Counted from the stretch's first letter, positions 1-8,841 are shown. The stretch is 64,000 bases of DNA from Rhizobium sp. Root1203 (GCF_001424945.1 NZ_LMCW01000017.1:1-64000); one strand, 5' to 3'. A program made the numbers and translations. Notes: generated from the sequence alone by a model not told the origin.

Positions 1-1
1 C

Positions 2-136
2 CTGCAGACGAGCTCCCTGCATCTCGACATGCTGCGCGACCTGAAGCGCATCAACGCCCACATCGTCTCCGTCGCACATCCCATCCTCGACGAGAGCGGG
101 CTGTTGATCGAAAGCCGGTTGAAGGATGTAGCATGA
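2..136 (+). CDS. C-terminal fragment, possibly of a Na/Pi-cotransporter family protein
   Basis: An open frame enters from the left edge and ends at the TGA at 134-136, leaving 44 residues of a protein whose start lies outside the window. The tail reads like a helical PhoU-type segment (LHLDMLRDLKRINAHIVSVA), as found at the end of NptA-like sodium/phosphate cotransporters. That assignment rests on resemblance only. Its stop overlaps the ATG of the next ORF (ATGA), so the two are probably co-transcribed and translationally coupled. Confidence 0.45.
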   Translation: MQTSSLHLDMLRDLKRINAHIVSVAHPILDESGLLIESRLKDVA

Positions 137-588
137 ACATGTCGACGCCTTTTCCCGCCGCCCCCGTTGATTTGGACCTGCTTGAAATCTGGCTCGCCAG
201 GCACTGCGTGGATAGTGCGCCGATGGCGACCCTTCTGCTCCAGTTCGAGCGGATGGTGCGGGTTGCATTCGGCGGCGAGCTGGAGATCGGCTACGCTGCT
301 GCACGGGTTGACAGCGCACTAGAGGTTTCCATAGAGGTCTGGACGAGGGGAGCGATGCGGTGCAGCGCCATCCTTGGCCTATGTTGCCGCGCCGGCCGCT
401 TCTTCAAGCGCTACGGTCCCTCGCCGGAAGAGCGGATCTTCTTCAAAGGTCCAAAGGACGCCGCCCAATACGTCCTCTTCGTTCTGGGCCAGAGGTCCGC
501 GGCCGAGCGATCGCTTTCGTCCGGCAGCAAGGCTCTGCGATCCGTGCGAACGGCACCAAGGACCTCCATCAGGAGAACTGGGGGCTAG
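133..588 (+). CDS. Hypothetical protein, 151 aa
   Basis: The ORF overlaps the upstream gene by 4 bp (ATGA), which supports translation. It has no signal peptide or membrane segment, and I do not recognise a family. The first ~120 residues have ordinary amphipathic composition. The last ~30 residues are rich in Ser, Arg and Thr (for example SLSSGSKALRSVRTAPRT) and lead into a stretch full of repeat scars, so the original C-terminus may have been replaced by read-through into rearranged DNA. Confidence 0.4.
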   Translation: MNMSTPFPAAPVDLDLLEIWLARHCVDSAPMATLLLQFERMVRVAFGGELEIGYAAARVDSALEVSIEVWTRGAMRCSAILGLCCRAGRFFKRYGPSPEERIFFKGPKDAAQYVLFVLGQRSAAERSLSSGSKALRSVRTAPRTSIRRTGG

Positions 589-675
589 AGCGAGTCCTGT
601 CCTGCGAACGAGACCACCTACGAGTGCCTCACGCGCATTTTCTGATACCTCCGGAGGCGTCGAAAGCGGTGGCAT

Positions 676-706
676 AGATCGTCACAGTTGGTGCTAGTTC
701 ACGCGG
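676..706 (+). repeat. Short direct repeat shared with 11544-11579
   Basis: Two blocks, agatcgtcacagttgg and ctagttcacgcgg, lie 2 nt apart here and 7 nt apart at 11544-11579, in the same orientation. At the second site the repeat overlaps the 3' end of the ArsR gene. The pair brackets about 10.9 kb that includes the LysR remnants and the ABC-transporter cluster. Confidence 0.55.
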
Positions 707-710
707 GCAT

Positions 711-727
711 TATCGAGGCGGCCGTCG
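711..727 (+). repeat. 17-bp direct repeat shared with 1445-1461
   Basis: The 17-mer tatcgaggcggccgtcg occurs here and at 1445-1461, where it encodes the C-terminus of the 87-aa XRE regulator. The copy here lies only 4 nt after the repeat at 676-706, so this spot joins fragments of two different loci. Confidence 0.5.
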
Positions 728-856
728 CCGGTTGCTACTACCGCGCCATTTGGCCTACCAAAACCGCCGAGGGTCTAATCGTAGCCGGATGAAAGTTCAA
801 CGCCCGTTCACGCCAGTTGCCGTGTGCGGGTCGTGGGTTCGTATCGCTCAGGGCGC

Positions 857-1108
857 TCATTCCTCATTCTGCCCGGTCGAACGCAGCCGAACTCCAATGC
901 CTCCCGGCGCCACATCGCCCTCGTCTTGAAAAATTATCCCCGCAGCCTCGAATGTCAATTTCAGGAGCCGAAGATTGCTCTCCCGCATTTCGCCGCCCTT
1001 TTCGAAGGCACGGATTGACACTGCACTTATGGCCGTCCGGCCAGCAAGGTCATTCTGGGTCCAATCCAAAAGCGCTCGAGCAGCGCGACATTGAGGTGGC
1101 TTGAGCAT
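857..1108 (-). CDS. XRE-type helix-turn-helix protein, 83 aa
   Basis: Small cytoplasmic DNA-binding protein. The N-terminal half has the Cro/C1-type pattern: ARALLDWTQNDLAGRTAISA for helices 1-3, followed by VSIRAFEKGG. Its length is typical of stand-alone HTH proteins on rhizobial plasmids. I chose the ATG at 1108 over an adjacent upstream TTG. It stands alone among rearranged DNA, and its target cannot be inferred. Confidence 0.6.
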   Translation of the reverse strand: MLKPPQCRAARALLDWTQNDLAGRTAISAVSIRAFEKGGEMRESNLRLLKLTFEAAGIIFQDEGDVAPGGIGVRLRSTGQNEE

Positions 1109-1232
1109 CAAAACTTTCGTTTTTGGAAATTAGAGTATTGAAAAGATAATTTACGTGTGCTAGGACGCTCCAACTTATCTTTAGCGAGGCATCTGTGCAA
1201 TATTTCGGGCACTTTGCGTCGGAGGGTAGTCG

Positions 1233-1388
1233 ATGAAACGGCGCCAACTCTCCTACTTCAAAGCGGTGGCCGAGGAACTGCACTTCGGCAGGGCGGCAAC
1301 GAAGATGCGGATCGCCCAGCCGGCGCTGAGCAACCATGTGATCTCACTGGAGAAGGAGCTCCGTTGCGCACTACAGCCTGCCGATTGA
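1233..1388 (+). pseudogene. Truncated duplicate of the LysR 5' end
   Basis: An ATG opens a 51-codon frame whose first ~45 codons repeat the HTH start of the LysR gene at 1838-1965 at an offset of 597 bp, with about eight mismatches over ~128 nt. It ends at a TGA soon after the homology stops, so only part of the winged-HTH domain remains. The copy has diverged, so the duplication is not brand new. It is not expected to yield a functional regulator. Confidence 0.75.
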
Positions 1389-1443
1389 ACCTCCGGCCCT
1401 GTTTCCGAGGAGATATCGAATATTCGAGCCCTGCGTGCTCGCA

Positions 1444-1707
1444 CTATCGAGGCGGCCGTCGTCCACTTTTGAGCGGTTTGACTGGATCTGCGCTGTCGAG
1501 AACTGGGGTAAAAAGCTCCGCGATGTCGCAGGACATTGCTTCCGCTATTTTCTCCAAAGTTGCGACGGTCGGGTTTTTTCCACCCCGTTCAAGATGACCT
1601 GTATATGAGCGCTCGATATCAGCGGCAAGAGCAAGGTCGTCCTGCGAGATTCCCTTCGAAACCCGCAGGCGCCGGATATTTATTGCAACTCGCTGCCGTG
1701 CATCCAT
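1444..1707 (-). CDS. XRE family transcriptional regulator, 87 aa
   Basis: Cro/C1-type HTH protein. Residues ~8-63 show the classic pattern IRRLRVSKGISQDDLALAA, then ERSYTGHLERGGKNPTVATL and an end helix LEKIAEAMSCDIAELF. Length and architecture match plasmid and chromosomal XRE regulators of rhizobia. The last codons (GRRPPR) lie in the 17-bp repeat shared with position 711. Target genes are unknown, since the neighbours are decayed. Confidence 0.75.
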   Translation of the reverse strand: MDARQRVAINIRRLRVSKGISQDDLALAADIERSYTGHLERGGKNPTVATLEKIAEAMSCDIAELFTPVLDSADPVKPLKSGRRPPR

Positions 1708-1778
1708 TTGGAAAACACAACATTTGACAACCTATGAAACCACGTATTATAGAACTATGAAAGCAATCTAGGCGTGAA

Positions 1779-2731
1779 ATGCGGGAGGGACACGCGCCTC
1801 CGTATTGGCACAGAAGAGAACATACCTTCCTGGAACTGCGCCAACTCTCCTACTTCAAGGCGGTGGCCGAGGAACTGCACTTCGGCCGGGCGGCAACCAA
1901 GATGAGGATCGCCCAGCCGGCGCTGAGCAACCATGTGATCTCGCTGGAGAAAGAGCTCGGTTGTGCGTTGTTCATCCGCTCGACCCGGAAGGTGGAACTG
2001 ACAAGGGCAGGGGAGACGTTCTACGAGCGCTGCGTCAGGATCCTGAGCGACGTCGATCTGACCACCGAGCTGACCCGGGCTGCCGGCGGCAGTCGCATCC
2101 GCCAGATTAGGATCGGCACCGTCTATCCCGCTACCATGGGTATGCTGCCGACATTCCTGGCAAAGATCGCCCGCAAGTTTCCCGATGTCCGCATCCATAT
2201 CTCCTCCGGCAACACCGGTGACATCATCCGGAGCCTCGAGAGCGGCCAGATCAATCTTGGCTTCATCCGTCCGGTGGAAAACATCGGCTGCCTGAGGTTC
2301 TGCTCGATTGCCCATGAACGCTACCATCTGGCAGTGGCCCATTCCAATCCGCTGGCGAGCCGCGAGGAGATCACCATCGATGATCTGCGCGACCAGAAGA
2401 TCATCGCCTTCAACAGGCAGAACCTGTCGTTTACCTGTCGTTTACAGAGCGCTACTTCAATGAGAAGTTCGAGGAATACGATCTGACGGCTAATATCGCC
2501 TACAGCTGCGACGACACCTATTCGCTGGTGTCACTGGTTTCTGCCGGGCTTGGCATTGGCTTTGCGCCGGAATGGACGCTCGATCTTCCCAACCGGGCGT
2601 TCGAGCTGAAGAAGGTGAGGGGGATCGACTTCCGGATCGGGCTTGGTGTTGCCTGGAACAAAGACGATCCAACGGCATCGCGCGACGACATCATCGATAT
2701 CGCCAAATCACTCGCACGGCCGGGGCGGTGA
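1779..2731 (+). pseudogene. LysR family regulator gene broken by an 11-bp tandem duplication
   Basis: The frame encodes a LysR-type regulator: winged HTH (ELRQLSYFKAVAEELHFGRA), then a substrate-binding domain. It is interrupted near codon 220 by a perfect 11-bp tandem duplication at 2422-2443. Removing one copy restores reading through NLSFTERYFNEKFEEYDLTA to the TGA at 2731, giving a normal ~300-residue protein. The usual start Met may also be lost, because the expected M-E-L-R is C-T-G coded and the nearest ATG (1779) adds an atypical leader. The ligand-binding domain resembles CatR/BenM-type regulators, but this is not certain. Confidence 0.8.
2422..2443 (+). repeat. Perfect 11-bp tandem duplication inside the LysR gene
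   Basis: Unit acctgtcgttt occurs twice head to tail. The extra 11 bp shifts the LysR frame and creates an early stop at 2484-2486. The two copies are identical, which suggests a recent slippage event. Confidence 0.9.
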
Positions 2732-2734
2732 GGT

Positions 2735-3242
2735 CGGCGGTAGGTATTTATTACATATGCTTATCGATGCCTCTGGGTAGGCATAGAGACAGCACTCCGC
2801 TACCCCGATATCGCCAACCGGCGGGGGAACTCGAATATGCGGCGACGATGAGTGAGATCTGAGCAGACATTGAGGCGGCGGGCTAGAATTCATCTCGCCG
2901 AATGGTGGTGAGTTGGTCTCGCTACGCCCCACTCCAGACGTGATCGTGCCTTGTCGTCAGGCGCGATAGCGGGCTGCCAGTTGGGGGCCGACTAACGGCA
3001 GTGGGTATCAGTTAACTCGTTTCTCCGATCCAGCGGCGGTGCGACCAGCTACCGAAGATCCGACCGCTGGTCCAGTGCCGTAAAGATGCGGCCTGTGGGA
3101 AATAGCAAGGGCCCGACCTCCTCTTAAGGCCGGCCCCTCCCGTCACCACCTCGTCACTAACCTCCTTCGCCATCAGACCGACCTCGCTACCGTCGTTATG
3201 TACGTTGCTATCGAGGTGATTGCTTTGCCACGTGGCGGGCAT
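2735..3242. other. About 500 bp without a recognisable gene
   Basis: No frame here resembles a known protein. Composition and the short broken frames suggest decayed mobile or accessory DNA between the LysR pseudogene and the end of the catabolic operon. No hairpin with a T-run was seen. Confidence 0.4.
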
Positions 3243-4382
3243 TTAGGGATACGCGGTCGAACCATCCGGCTTACGCGTGATCTTGCGTTCCCAGTGGATG
3301 TAATCCTCCGTGGCAAGCGCCTTCTCGTCGATCTCGACACCCCAGCCGGGCCGGTCTGGCCGGAGTTCCATGTGGCCGTCGACAGGCACGTAGGGGTCCA
3401 GGGCCCACGGGGCGTGGACGTGCGGCTTGTATTCAAGGATTTTGAAGTTCGGCTGCGCGGCGCAGAAGTGGATGTTCACCGCGGTCGCCAAAGGCCCCAT
3501 AGGGTTATGAGGGGCAACCGTCACGTAGTGCGCTTCCGCAAGCGCAGCAATTCTTCGCATCTCGGTGACCCCGCCAACCACGCAGATGTCGGGTTGGATA
3601 ATGTCGGCTCCGCGCGCCGAGAGCAGCGAAAGGAACTCGAAACGATTGTACAGGGACTCCCCCGTTGCGAGTGGAATTGTGACTTTGGACTTGAGTTCGG
3701 TCCATGCAGGAATGTGCTCAGGCCTAATGGGCTCTTCATAGAAAAGCGGATCGTAGGGAGCGATAGCGGCTGCGAGTTGAACGGCTTGGTACGGCTCATA
3801 AATCTTTGCATGGGCATCGAATGCGAATTCGAAATGCGAGGGCGTAATTTCCCGGATTGCGCCGAAGTAGTCTCCGGTTTCCTTGACCAGTTCGCCCCAC
3901 CGGGTGTTATGGAGATCACGACGATACGGGCTAAGCTTGAACGCCGTATAGCCGTATTCCTCGTTCAGCCGCAGGGTCTGGTCGAGGGCCGCTTCCGGGT
4001 CCGGAGCGGTATAGACGCCGCAGTAGATTCGAACTCGGTCGCGTACGTTGCCGCCCAGAAGCATATAGACCGGCAAGCCGGCAGCCTTTCCGGCAATGTC
4101 CCACAGAGCATGGTCGATCGCTGAAATCGCGGCGAGCCCAAGTGCGCCCGGCGGAAAGCGGCATTGCTGATTGAGTTTCAAGACCAGGAACTCGACGCGA
4201 CGTGGGTCTTCCCCCTCGATCTGGTGGAACAGGTAGTCCAACAAGGGCGGCAAAGCCCAATCAGGACCATGATTGTAGGCTTCGCCCCAACCCGAAATAC
4301 CTTCGCTGGTTTCGATCTTAACGAGCAGGCGAGGACGGTCGTCGACCCGCTGCATGTAGGTCTTCAGTGCGGTGATGTGCAT
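3243..4382 (-). CDS. Mandelate racemase/muconate lactonizing enzyme family dehydratase (galactonate-dehydratase-like)
   Basis: Enolase-superfamily enzyme of 379 aa, expected to dehydrate a sugar acid in the cytoplasm. An N-terminal capping domain is followed by the TIM barrel with Mg ligands Asp189 (FDAH), Glu216 (FYEEP) and Glu242 (ATGES). The likely acid/base residues His191 and the Asp265-His292 pair (VAPHNPMGP) match the D-galactonate/mannonate dehydratase layout. A GGGAG precedes the ATG. It is the third gene of a GntR-lyase-dehydratase unit, 11 bp after the lyase gene and opposite a Dpp-type transporter. The substrate is probably an aldonate or uronate but cannot be fixed from sequence. 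Confidence 0.8.
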   Translation of the reverse strand: MHITALKTYMQRVDDRPRLLVKIETSEGISGWGEAYNHGPDWALPPLLDYLFHQIEGEDPRRVEFLVLKLNQQCRFPPGALGLAAISAIDHALWDIAGKAAGLPVYMLLGGNVRDRVRIYCGVYTAPDPEAALDQTLRLNEEYGYTAFKLSPYRRDLHNTRWGELVKETGDYFGAIREITPSHFEFAFDAHAKIYEPYQAVQLAAAIAPYDPLFYEEPIRPEHIPAWTELKSKVTIPLATGESLYNRFEFLSLLSARGADIIQPDICVVGGVTEMRRIAALAEAHYVTVAPHNPMGPLATAVNIHFCAAQPNFKILEYKPHVHAPWALDPYVPVDGHMELRPDRPGWGVEIDEKALATEDYIHWERKITRKPDGSTAYP

Positions 4383-4393
4383 GATCTACTCCC

Positions 4394-5314
4394 TCAGGCC
4401 GCTGCGCTCTCGCGTCCGACACGTTCGACGATCGCCTTGAGGCTCGAACGCTCGCTTTCGTTCAAGGTTTCAACGCCAGGCACGCGAACCGGACCGACGT
4501 CCGTCCCGAGCATGCCAAGCGCTTCCTTTACGACCGTCACGTTCGCGCCGTTGAGGTACTTCGTGCGCATGGCCTCGAAACCGGCGATATCGTCGATGAG
4601 GTCGCGAGCTTTCTGATAGTCACCCGCTTCCAAGGCAGCGTGAATTGAATGAGAACGCTCCGGAAATACGTTCACGAGCCCAGAGGTAAACCCACGAGCG
4701 CCCATTGCGTAGAATGCCGGAGCCCAGCCCTCGGCCAAGCCGCAAACCCAAATCGCCGGCGTGTCTTTGGTCGAGCGGATCACATCTGCGAGCAGCATGA
4801 GGTTGCCGGATGCGAACTTGATGCCCGCGATATTTTCATGGAGCGCAAGCTTTCGGAAATCCGCAACCGAGAACGTGTCGCTTCGAACATAGGCGATCAC
4901 GGGAACTGTCGACGCGTCAGCTAGCTCCAGGAAGTACTTTGCCTGATAGCTCGGGCCGGCGAACGGGTCCATCGGGTGATGACCCATAATGGCGTCTGCA
5001 CCGTCAGCGATCGCCTCGCGCGCCAGTGCCTTCGCCTCGGTCAGGGAACGTCCCACAGCTGCACTGACAAGCGACTTTCCGTTCGCCGCCTTAATCGTGG
5101 TGCTATGAACGAGGCGGACCTCGTCTAAGGAAAGGGTGAAAAACTCACCGGTGTTTCCCGCCGCCATCAGATTGTGTATCCGCGCAGCTGCCAATCTGGC
5201 TATCAGAGCCGCAAGCTTCTCGGTGTCCACGCCGCCATCCTTCGCGTACGGCGTCACCGGCACACCGGAAATACCTTTCAGGGCCTCGCGGACTTTTTCC
5301 ATTGCCTTGCTCAA
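4394..5314 (-). CDS. Dihydrodipicolinate synthase family lyase/dehydratase
   Basis: Class I aldolase-type TIM barrel of 306 aa. The Schiff-base lysine is in GIKFASGN, the catalytic-type Tyr in VIAYVRSD, and the phosphate/keto-acid loop region reads AAGNTGEFFTLS. Such proteins next to enolase-superfamily dehydratases usually cleave or dehydrate 2-keto-3-deoxy sugar acids rather than make lysine. I chose the TTG at 5314 because AAGGAGG lies 9 nt upstream, inside the end of the GntR gene; the ATG at 5302 is too far from it. The stop is 11 bp before the dehydratase start. Confidence 0.75.
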   Translation of the reverse strand: MSKAMEKVREALKGISGVPVTPYAKDGGVDTEKLAALIARLAAARIHNLMAAGNTGEFFTLSLDEVRLVHSTTIKAANGKSLVSAAVGRSLTEAKALAREAIADGADAIMGHHPMDPFAGPSYQAKYFLELADASTVPVIAYVRSDTFSVADFRKLALHENIAGIKFASGNLMLLADVIRSTKDTPAIWVCGLAEGWAPAFYAMGARGFTSGLVNVFPERSHSIHAALEAGDYQKARDLIDDIAGFEAMRTKYLNGANVTVVKEALGMLGTDVGPVRVPGVETLNESERSSLKAIVERVGRESAAA

Positions 5315-5315
5315 C

Positions 5316-6026
5316 TTAAAGCTCCTCCTTTTTCTTAAAAATAATATCGAGATACGTGTCCCCGGAGCGGACAACATGATCACGCATCACGCGCTCTGCT
5401 TTTTCGATGCTGCCCGAGATGATTGCGCTGGCGATCGCGGCGTGTTCTCCAAACGCCTTTTGTCTTTCCGCGGGATCGGAATGAATGACGCGCCTAATGC
5501 TTGCGTCGTAGAACTGTTGCCGCTCAATCATCCGGGCGAGATACTGGCACTGGGACGCGACGTGAATCTGTTCGTGGAAAACCTCGTTCAGCGAGATTAA
5601 CTGGTCCGCTTCGCCCTTATCCGTAGCGATCCGCATCTTCTCCACGGTGGCTTCGATGGCAGTTGCAGCATCGCTGTCGATGCGCTTCGCGGCGAGGTGC
5701 GCGATCATCGACTCCAACGCTGCACGAGCCAAAATCATTTCTTCAGCCCAACTCGAGTCGAACCGAATGATCACGCCTCGACGGGGCAGCGTTTCCACCA
5801 AGCCCTCGGTCTCCAGTTGCCGCAACGCTTCCTTGATTGGAGTTGTGCTGACCCCGAGCTGCTCGGCGAGCTGTCTCTCGTTAACACGCTCGTCCGGTGC
5901 AAATCGTCCCGAAAGGATGGCGCTACGCAGGGTGCGGTGGACGTGATCGCGCAGAGTCGAGAGGAACCTGGGGTCGAGCTTTTCAATCCGATCGTCGTGT
6001 GCCGCCGACTCTCCATTTTTCGCCAT
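5316..6026 (-). CDS. GntR family regulator, FadR/FCD subfamily
   Basis: Regulator of 236 aa. The N-terminal winged HTH contains ERQLAEQLGVSTTPIKEAL and GLVETLPRRGVIIR, and the C-terminal FCD helical domain carries the metal-ligand pattern (NEVFHEQIHVA and FGEHAAI). I start it at the ATG at 6026 behind GGGGA; a longer frame upstream would cross the promoter region. It leads the lyase and dehydratase genes and is divergent from the transporter, so it probably represses both and is relieved by a sugar acid. A near-palindrome at 6068-6079 is a candidate operator. Confidence 0.8.
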   Translation of the reverse strand: MAKNGESAAHDDRIEKLDPRFLSTLRDHVHRTLRSAILSGRFAPDERVNERQLAEQLGVSTTPIKEALRQLETEGLVETLPRRGVIIRFDSSWAEEMILARAALESMIAHLAAKRIDSDAATAIEATVEKMRIATDKGEADQLISLNEVFHEQIHVASQCQYLARMIERQQFYDASIRRVIHSDPAERQKAFGEHAAIASAIISGSIEKAERVMRDHVVRSGDTYLDIIFKKKEEL

Positions 6027-6067
6027 TTCAAAAAATCCCCGTTGACCCCAAAAACGTTTTGTGAGAT

Positions 6068-6079
6068 CTGATATACCAG
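6068..6079. promoter_or_regulatory. Candidate GntR/FCD operator
   Basis: CTGATATACCAG is a near-perfect dyad (one mismatched pair) resembling the TGGTATACCA-like sites of FadR-subfamily regulators. It sits between the divergent GntR gene and the solute-binding protein gene. Confidence 0.45.
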
Positions 6080-6149
6080 ATTTCAGATCGATGTCGATAT
6101 GAAAATTGATCCACTGTTTGTTCGGGCGGGGAGCCCATGGGAGGAATAA

Positions 6150-7751
6150 ATGACCATGTTTCGACGCCAATTTCTGGTGACGACTGCCTTGGTGGCTGCG
6201 ACTTTCGCCGCGCCGTTGTCTGGAATGGCTGCCACGCCGAAAGACCAATTGGTGATCGCGACGAACATGTCGTCGATGCGCGGTCTCGATCCGAATGAAC
6301 TAAATCAGCTGGAAGCGGCGGAAATTGTAGCCAATCTCTACGAGCGGCTGATCGTTTTGCCCGCTGACAACATCACGAAGCCGATGCCCGGGTTGGCGGA
6401 AAGCTGGACCGTCTCTGACGATGGCAAGACTTTTACCTTCAAGATTCGCTCCGGAGTGACGTTTCACTCGGGTAACCCGCTAACGGCAAAGGATGCGGAA
6501 TGGTCGCTGCGCCGTCTCGTCAAGCTGGGTCTCGCGCCTTCCACGGATCTGCGCCAATGGGGTTTCAAGGAGGATAACGTCGACGGCTTGATAAAGGCGA
6601 CCGACGATTCGACACTGGTCGTTCAGACCCCCGAAGTTTGGAACCCGAACCTTATTCTCTACTCGCTCGCGAGCTTTTCCACCTCGATCTTCGATAGCAA
6701 GTTGCTGGCCGAACACGACAAAGGTGGCGATCTGGGGCGAGAATTCCTTCAAACCAACGATGCCGGCTCCGGCCCGTTCTCACTGCGGTCCTGGCGCGTC
6801 AACGATCTGCTGATTGCCGATGGCTTCAAAAGCTACTGGCAGGGCGCGCCCAAAATGCGCCGGGTAATCCTTCGTCATCTGCCGGAATCGGCGGGTCAGC
6901 GTCTGCAATTGGAGGCTGGTGACGTTGATGTCGCCACTCGCCTGTCGTCTTCCGACCTTGGTGCCCTCGATAGCGGTGGCAAGGTGACCATTCAAAAGAC
7001 CCCGGGTTTCGGATTCTACTACCTGGCTCTCAACCAGAAGGACGAAATCCTTTCCAATCCCAAGGTCCGCGAGGCGTTCCGCTACCTGATCGACTACGAT
7101 GGCCTCTCCAACACCGTAATGAAGTATTACGGAATCAAGCAGCAGACCATCATTCCGGCGGGCCTGCCGGGTGCTGGCGACAGCAACCCGTACAAGCTTG
7201 ATATCGAAAAGGCCAAGGCGCTGCTGGCTGAAGCCGGTTACCCCAATGGCTTCAGCAAGGTCTACTACGCAACCCCGGTGACCCCGGAGTACGAAGTCGC
7301 TCAATCGCTGCAGGCAAATGCCGCGAAAGCTGGGATAAAGCTCGATCTGCAAGGTGGCGATCATATTGGCAAATTCCGTTCGCGGGAGTTCGAGCTGTTT
7401 TCGGCGCGCTCGGGTGAACGTCTTCCTGACCCACATGCAGTCCTTCAGTCCTACGCGACGAATGCCAACAATTCCGACGGGGCGAAGCTGACCGGGCTGA
7501 ATGCATGGCGCACGGCGTGGGATGTTCCCAAGGATATTCAGGAGATGGTGACGGCCGCCGCCCACGAAACTGACCAGGCGAAACGGACCGAACTCTACGC
7601 CAAAATCAACAAAGCCTATCTTGAGGCTTCCCCGGCACTCGTGACCTCGTTCCTGCGCACGGACGCCAAAGCCGTCAATAAGAATGTAACGGGCTACGTC
7701 GGACACCCGACCTGGCTGACCCGATGGGATACTGTCACCAAGGGCGAGTAG
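6150..7751 (+). CDS. ABC transporter solute-binding protein, family 5 (DppA/OppA-like)
   Basis: Periplasmic binding protein of 533 aa with a clear Sec-type signal (RRQFLVTTALVAATFAAP, cleavage near GMAATP). The family-5 signature follows (VANLYERLIV, LAESWTVSDDGKTFTFKIR). It delivers its ligand to the permeases encoded just downstream. GGAGG lies 5 nt before the ATG. Family 5 proteins bind peptides but also sugars and opines; given the adjacent lyase and dehydratase genes, a carbohydrate acid or its conjugate is a reasonable guess. Confidence 0.85.
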   Translation: MTMFRRQFLVTTALVAATFAAPLSGMAATPKDQLVIATNMSSMRGLDPNELNQLEAAEIVANLYERLIVLPADNITKPMPGLAESWTVSDDGKTFTFKIRSGVTFHSGNPLTAKDAEWSLRRLVKLGLAPSTDLRQWGFKEDNVDGLIKATDDSTLVVQTPEVWNPNLILYSLASFSTSIFDSKLLAEHDKGGDLGREFLQTNDAGSGPFSLRSWRVNDLLIADGFKSYWQGAPKMRRVILRHLPESAGQRLQLEAGDVDVATRLSSSDLGALDSGGKVTIQKTPGFGFYYLALNQKDEILSNPKVREAFRYLIDYDGLSNTVMKYYGIKQQTIIPAGLPGAGDSNPYKLDIEKAKALLAEAGYPNGFSKVYYATPVTPEYEVAQSLQANAAKAGIKLDLQGGDHIGKFRSREFELFSARSGERLPDPHAVLQSYATNANNSDGAKLTGLNAWRTAWDVPKDIQEMVTAAAHETDQAKRTELYAKINKAYLEASPALVTSFLRTDAKAVNKNVTGYVGHPTWLTRWDTVTKGE

Positions 7752-7775
7752 TAGCACCCTTGGGAGGAGAATAAT

Positions 7776-8837
7776 GTGAGCATCGCACACACAACCGAGA
7801 CAGGGTGGAGCGGCGGCAAAGCCGCCGTCTCCGCCCTGCGGAAAGTGGCAACTTCCTTTGCCGTCATTCTGACGACTTTGCTGGGTCTTCTTGTGATCAC
7901 CTTCGTGGTTGGGCGCATGGTACCTGCCGACCCGGTGATTGCCGTGATCGGCGATCAGGCTGACCAGGCGACCTATGAGCGTGTCTACAAGCAGATGGGG
8001 CTTGATCAGCCGCTTTACGTCCAGTTCGCGACGTATATCGGAAACGTCGCTCATCTCGATTTCGGACAGTCGCATGTCACGAAGAACCCCGTGGCCAGCG
8101 ATCTGGCCCGCGTATTCCCGGCAACCCTGGAACTGGCGACACTCGCTACCCTGATCGGTGCAAGCCTTGGTGTTCCCCTTGGGATCATTTCGGCAGTCCG
8201 AAAAGGAACTTGGGTCGATCACCTCGCACGTATCGTGGGTTTGCTGGGGCATTCGACGCCGATTTTCTGGTTGGGGACGATCGTCATTCTCGTTTTCTAT
8301 GCGAAGTTCGGCCTCATTCCGGGAGGAGGCCGTCTCGATGTGTACAATGAGGGCTTGGTCGAAGGGCCTACCAACTCGATCATCGTAGACGCAATTCTCG
8401 CCGGCGAATGGGAAGTCCTGCGCGACGCGCTCCTACATTTAGCCGCACCGGCAATTATCCTCGGCTATGCGGCGATGGCCTATTTGAGCCGGATGAGCCG
8501 CAGTTTCATGCTGGAGCAACTTCGCCAGGAATACGTCTTGACGGCCAAGGCAAAGGGGCTCGGCCAGCGTGCCATCGTCTGGCGGCACGCATTCCGCAAC
8601 ATACGTGTCCAGTTGTTGACGATCGTAGCGCTCGCTTATTGCGGCCTCCTTGATGGCACTGTGCTGATCGAGACGGTTTTCGCCTGGCCCGGCCTCGGGC
8701 AGTACCTGACGTCGGCACTGTTTTTTGCGGACATGAACGCGGTTCTCGGCAGCGTCCTGCTGATCGGCATCATCTCGATCGCGATCAACCTGCTGTCGGA
8801 CATCACCTATCGCTTCCTCGATCCAAGGACTCGGTGA
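7776..8837 (+). CDS. ABC transporter permease (DppB-like)
   Basis: Inner-membrane permease of 353 aa with six hydrophobic segments and the EAA-type loop (EYVLTAKAKGLGQRAIVWRH) of binding-protein-dependent transporters. It uses a GTG start behind GGGAGGAG; an ATG two bases upstream is out of frame. It is 24 bp after the binding protein gene and 4 bp before its partner permease. Confidence 0.85.
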   Translation: MSIAHTTETGWSGGKAAVSALRKVATSFAVILTTLLGLLVITFVVGRMVPADPVIAVIGDQADQATYERVYKQMGLDQPLYVQFATYIGNVAHLDFGQSHVTKNPVASDLARVFPATLELATLATLIGASLGVPLGIISAVRKGTWVDHLARIVGLLGHSTPIFWLGTIVILVFYAKFGLIPGGGRLDVYNEGLVEGPTNSIIVDAILAGEWEVLRDALLHLAAPAIILGYAAMAYLSRMSRSFMLEQLRQEYVLTAKAKGLGQRAIVWRHAFRNIRVQLLTIVALAYCGLLDGTVLIETVFAWPGLGQYLTSALFFADMNAVLGSVLLIGIISIAINLLSDITYRFLDPRTR

Positions 8838-8841
8838 CATC

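Larger units (their letters stand above)
589..856. other. Non-coding stretch with mosaic repeat scars
   Basis: No convincing gene. The interval carries two short direct-repeat fragments, at 676-706 and 711-727, that match sequences elsewhere in the window. It looks like a rearrangement scar rather than a functional intergenic region. Confidence 0.4.

Noticed and set aside
3198..4124. 308-aa plus-strand frame opposite the enolase-superfamily gene
   Set aside because: It is antisense to a gene with complete catalytic motifs, and its own sequence has no recognisable domain.
6780..8252. 490-aa minus-strand frame across the ABC transporter genes
   Set aside because: A long shadow in high-GC DNA. 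It spans the end of one well-supported gene and the start of the next, and no family is recognisable.
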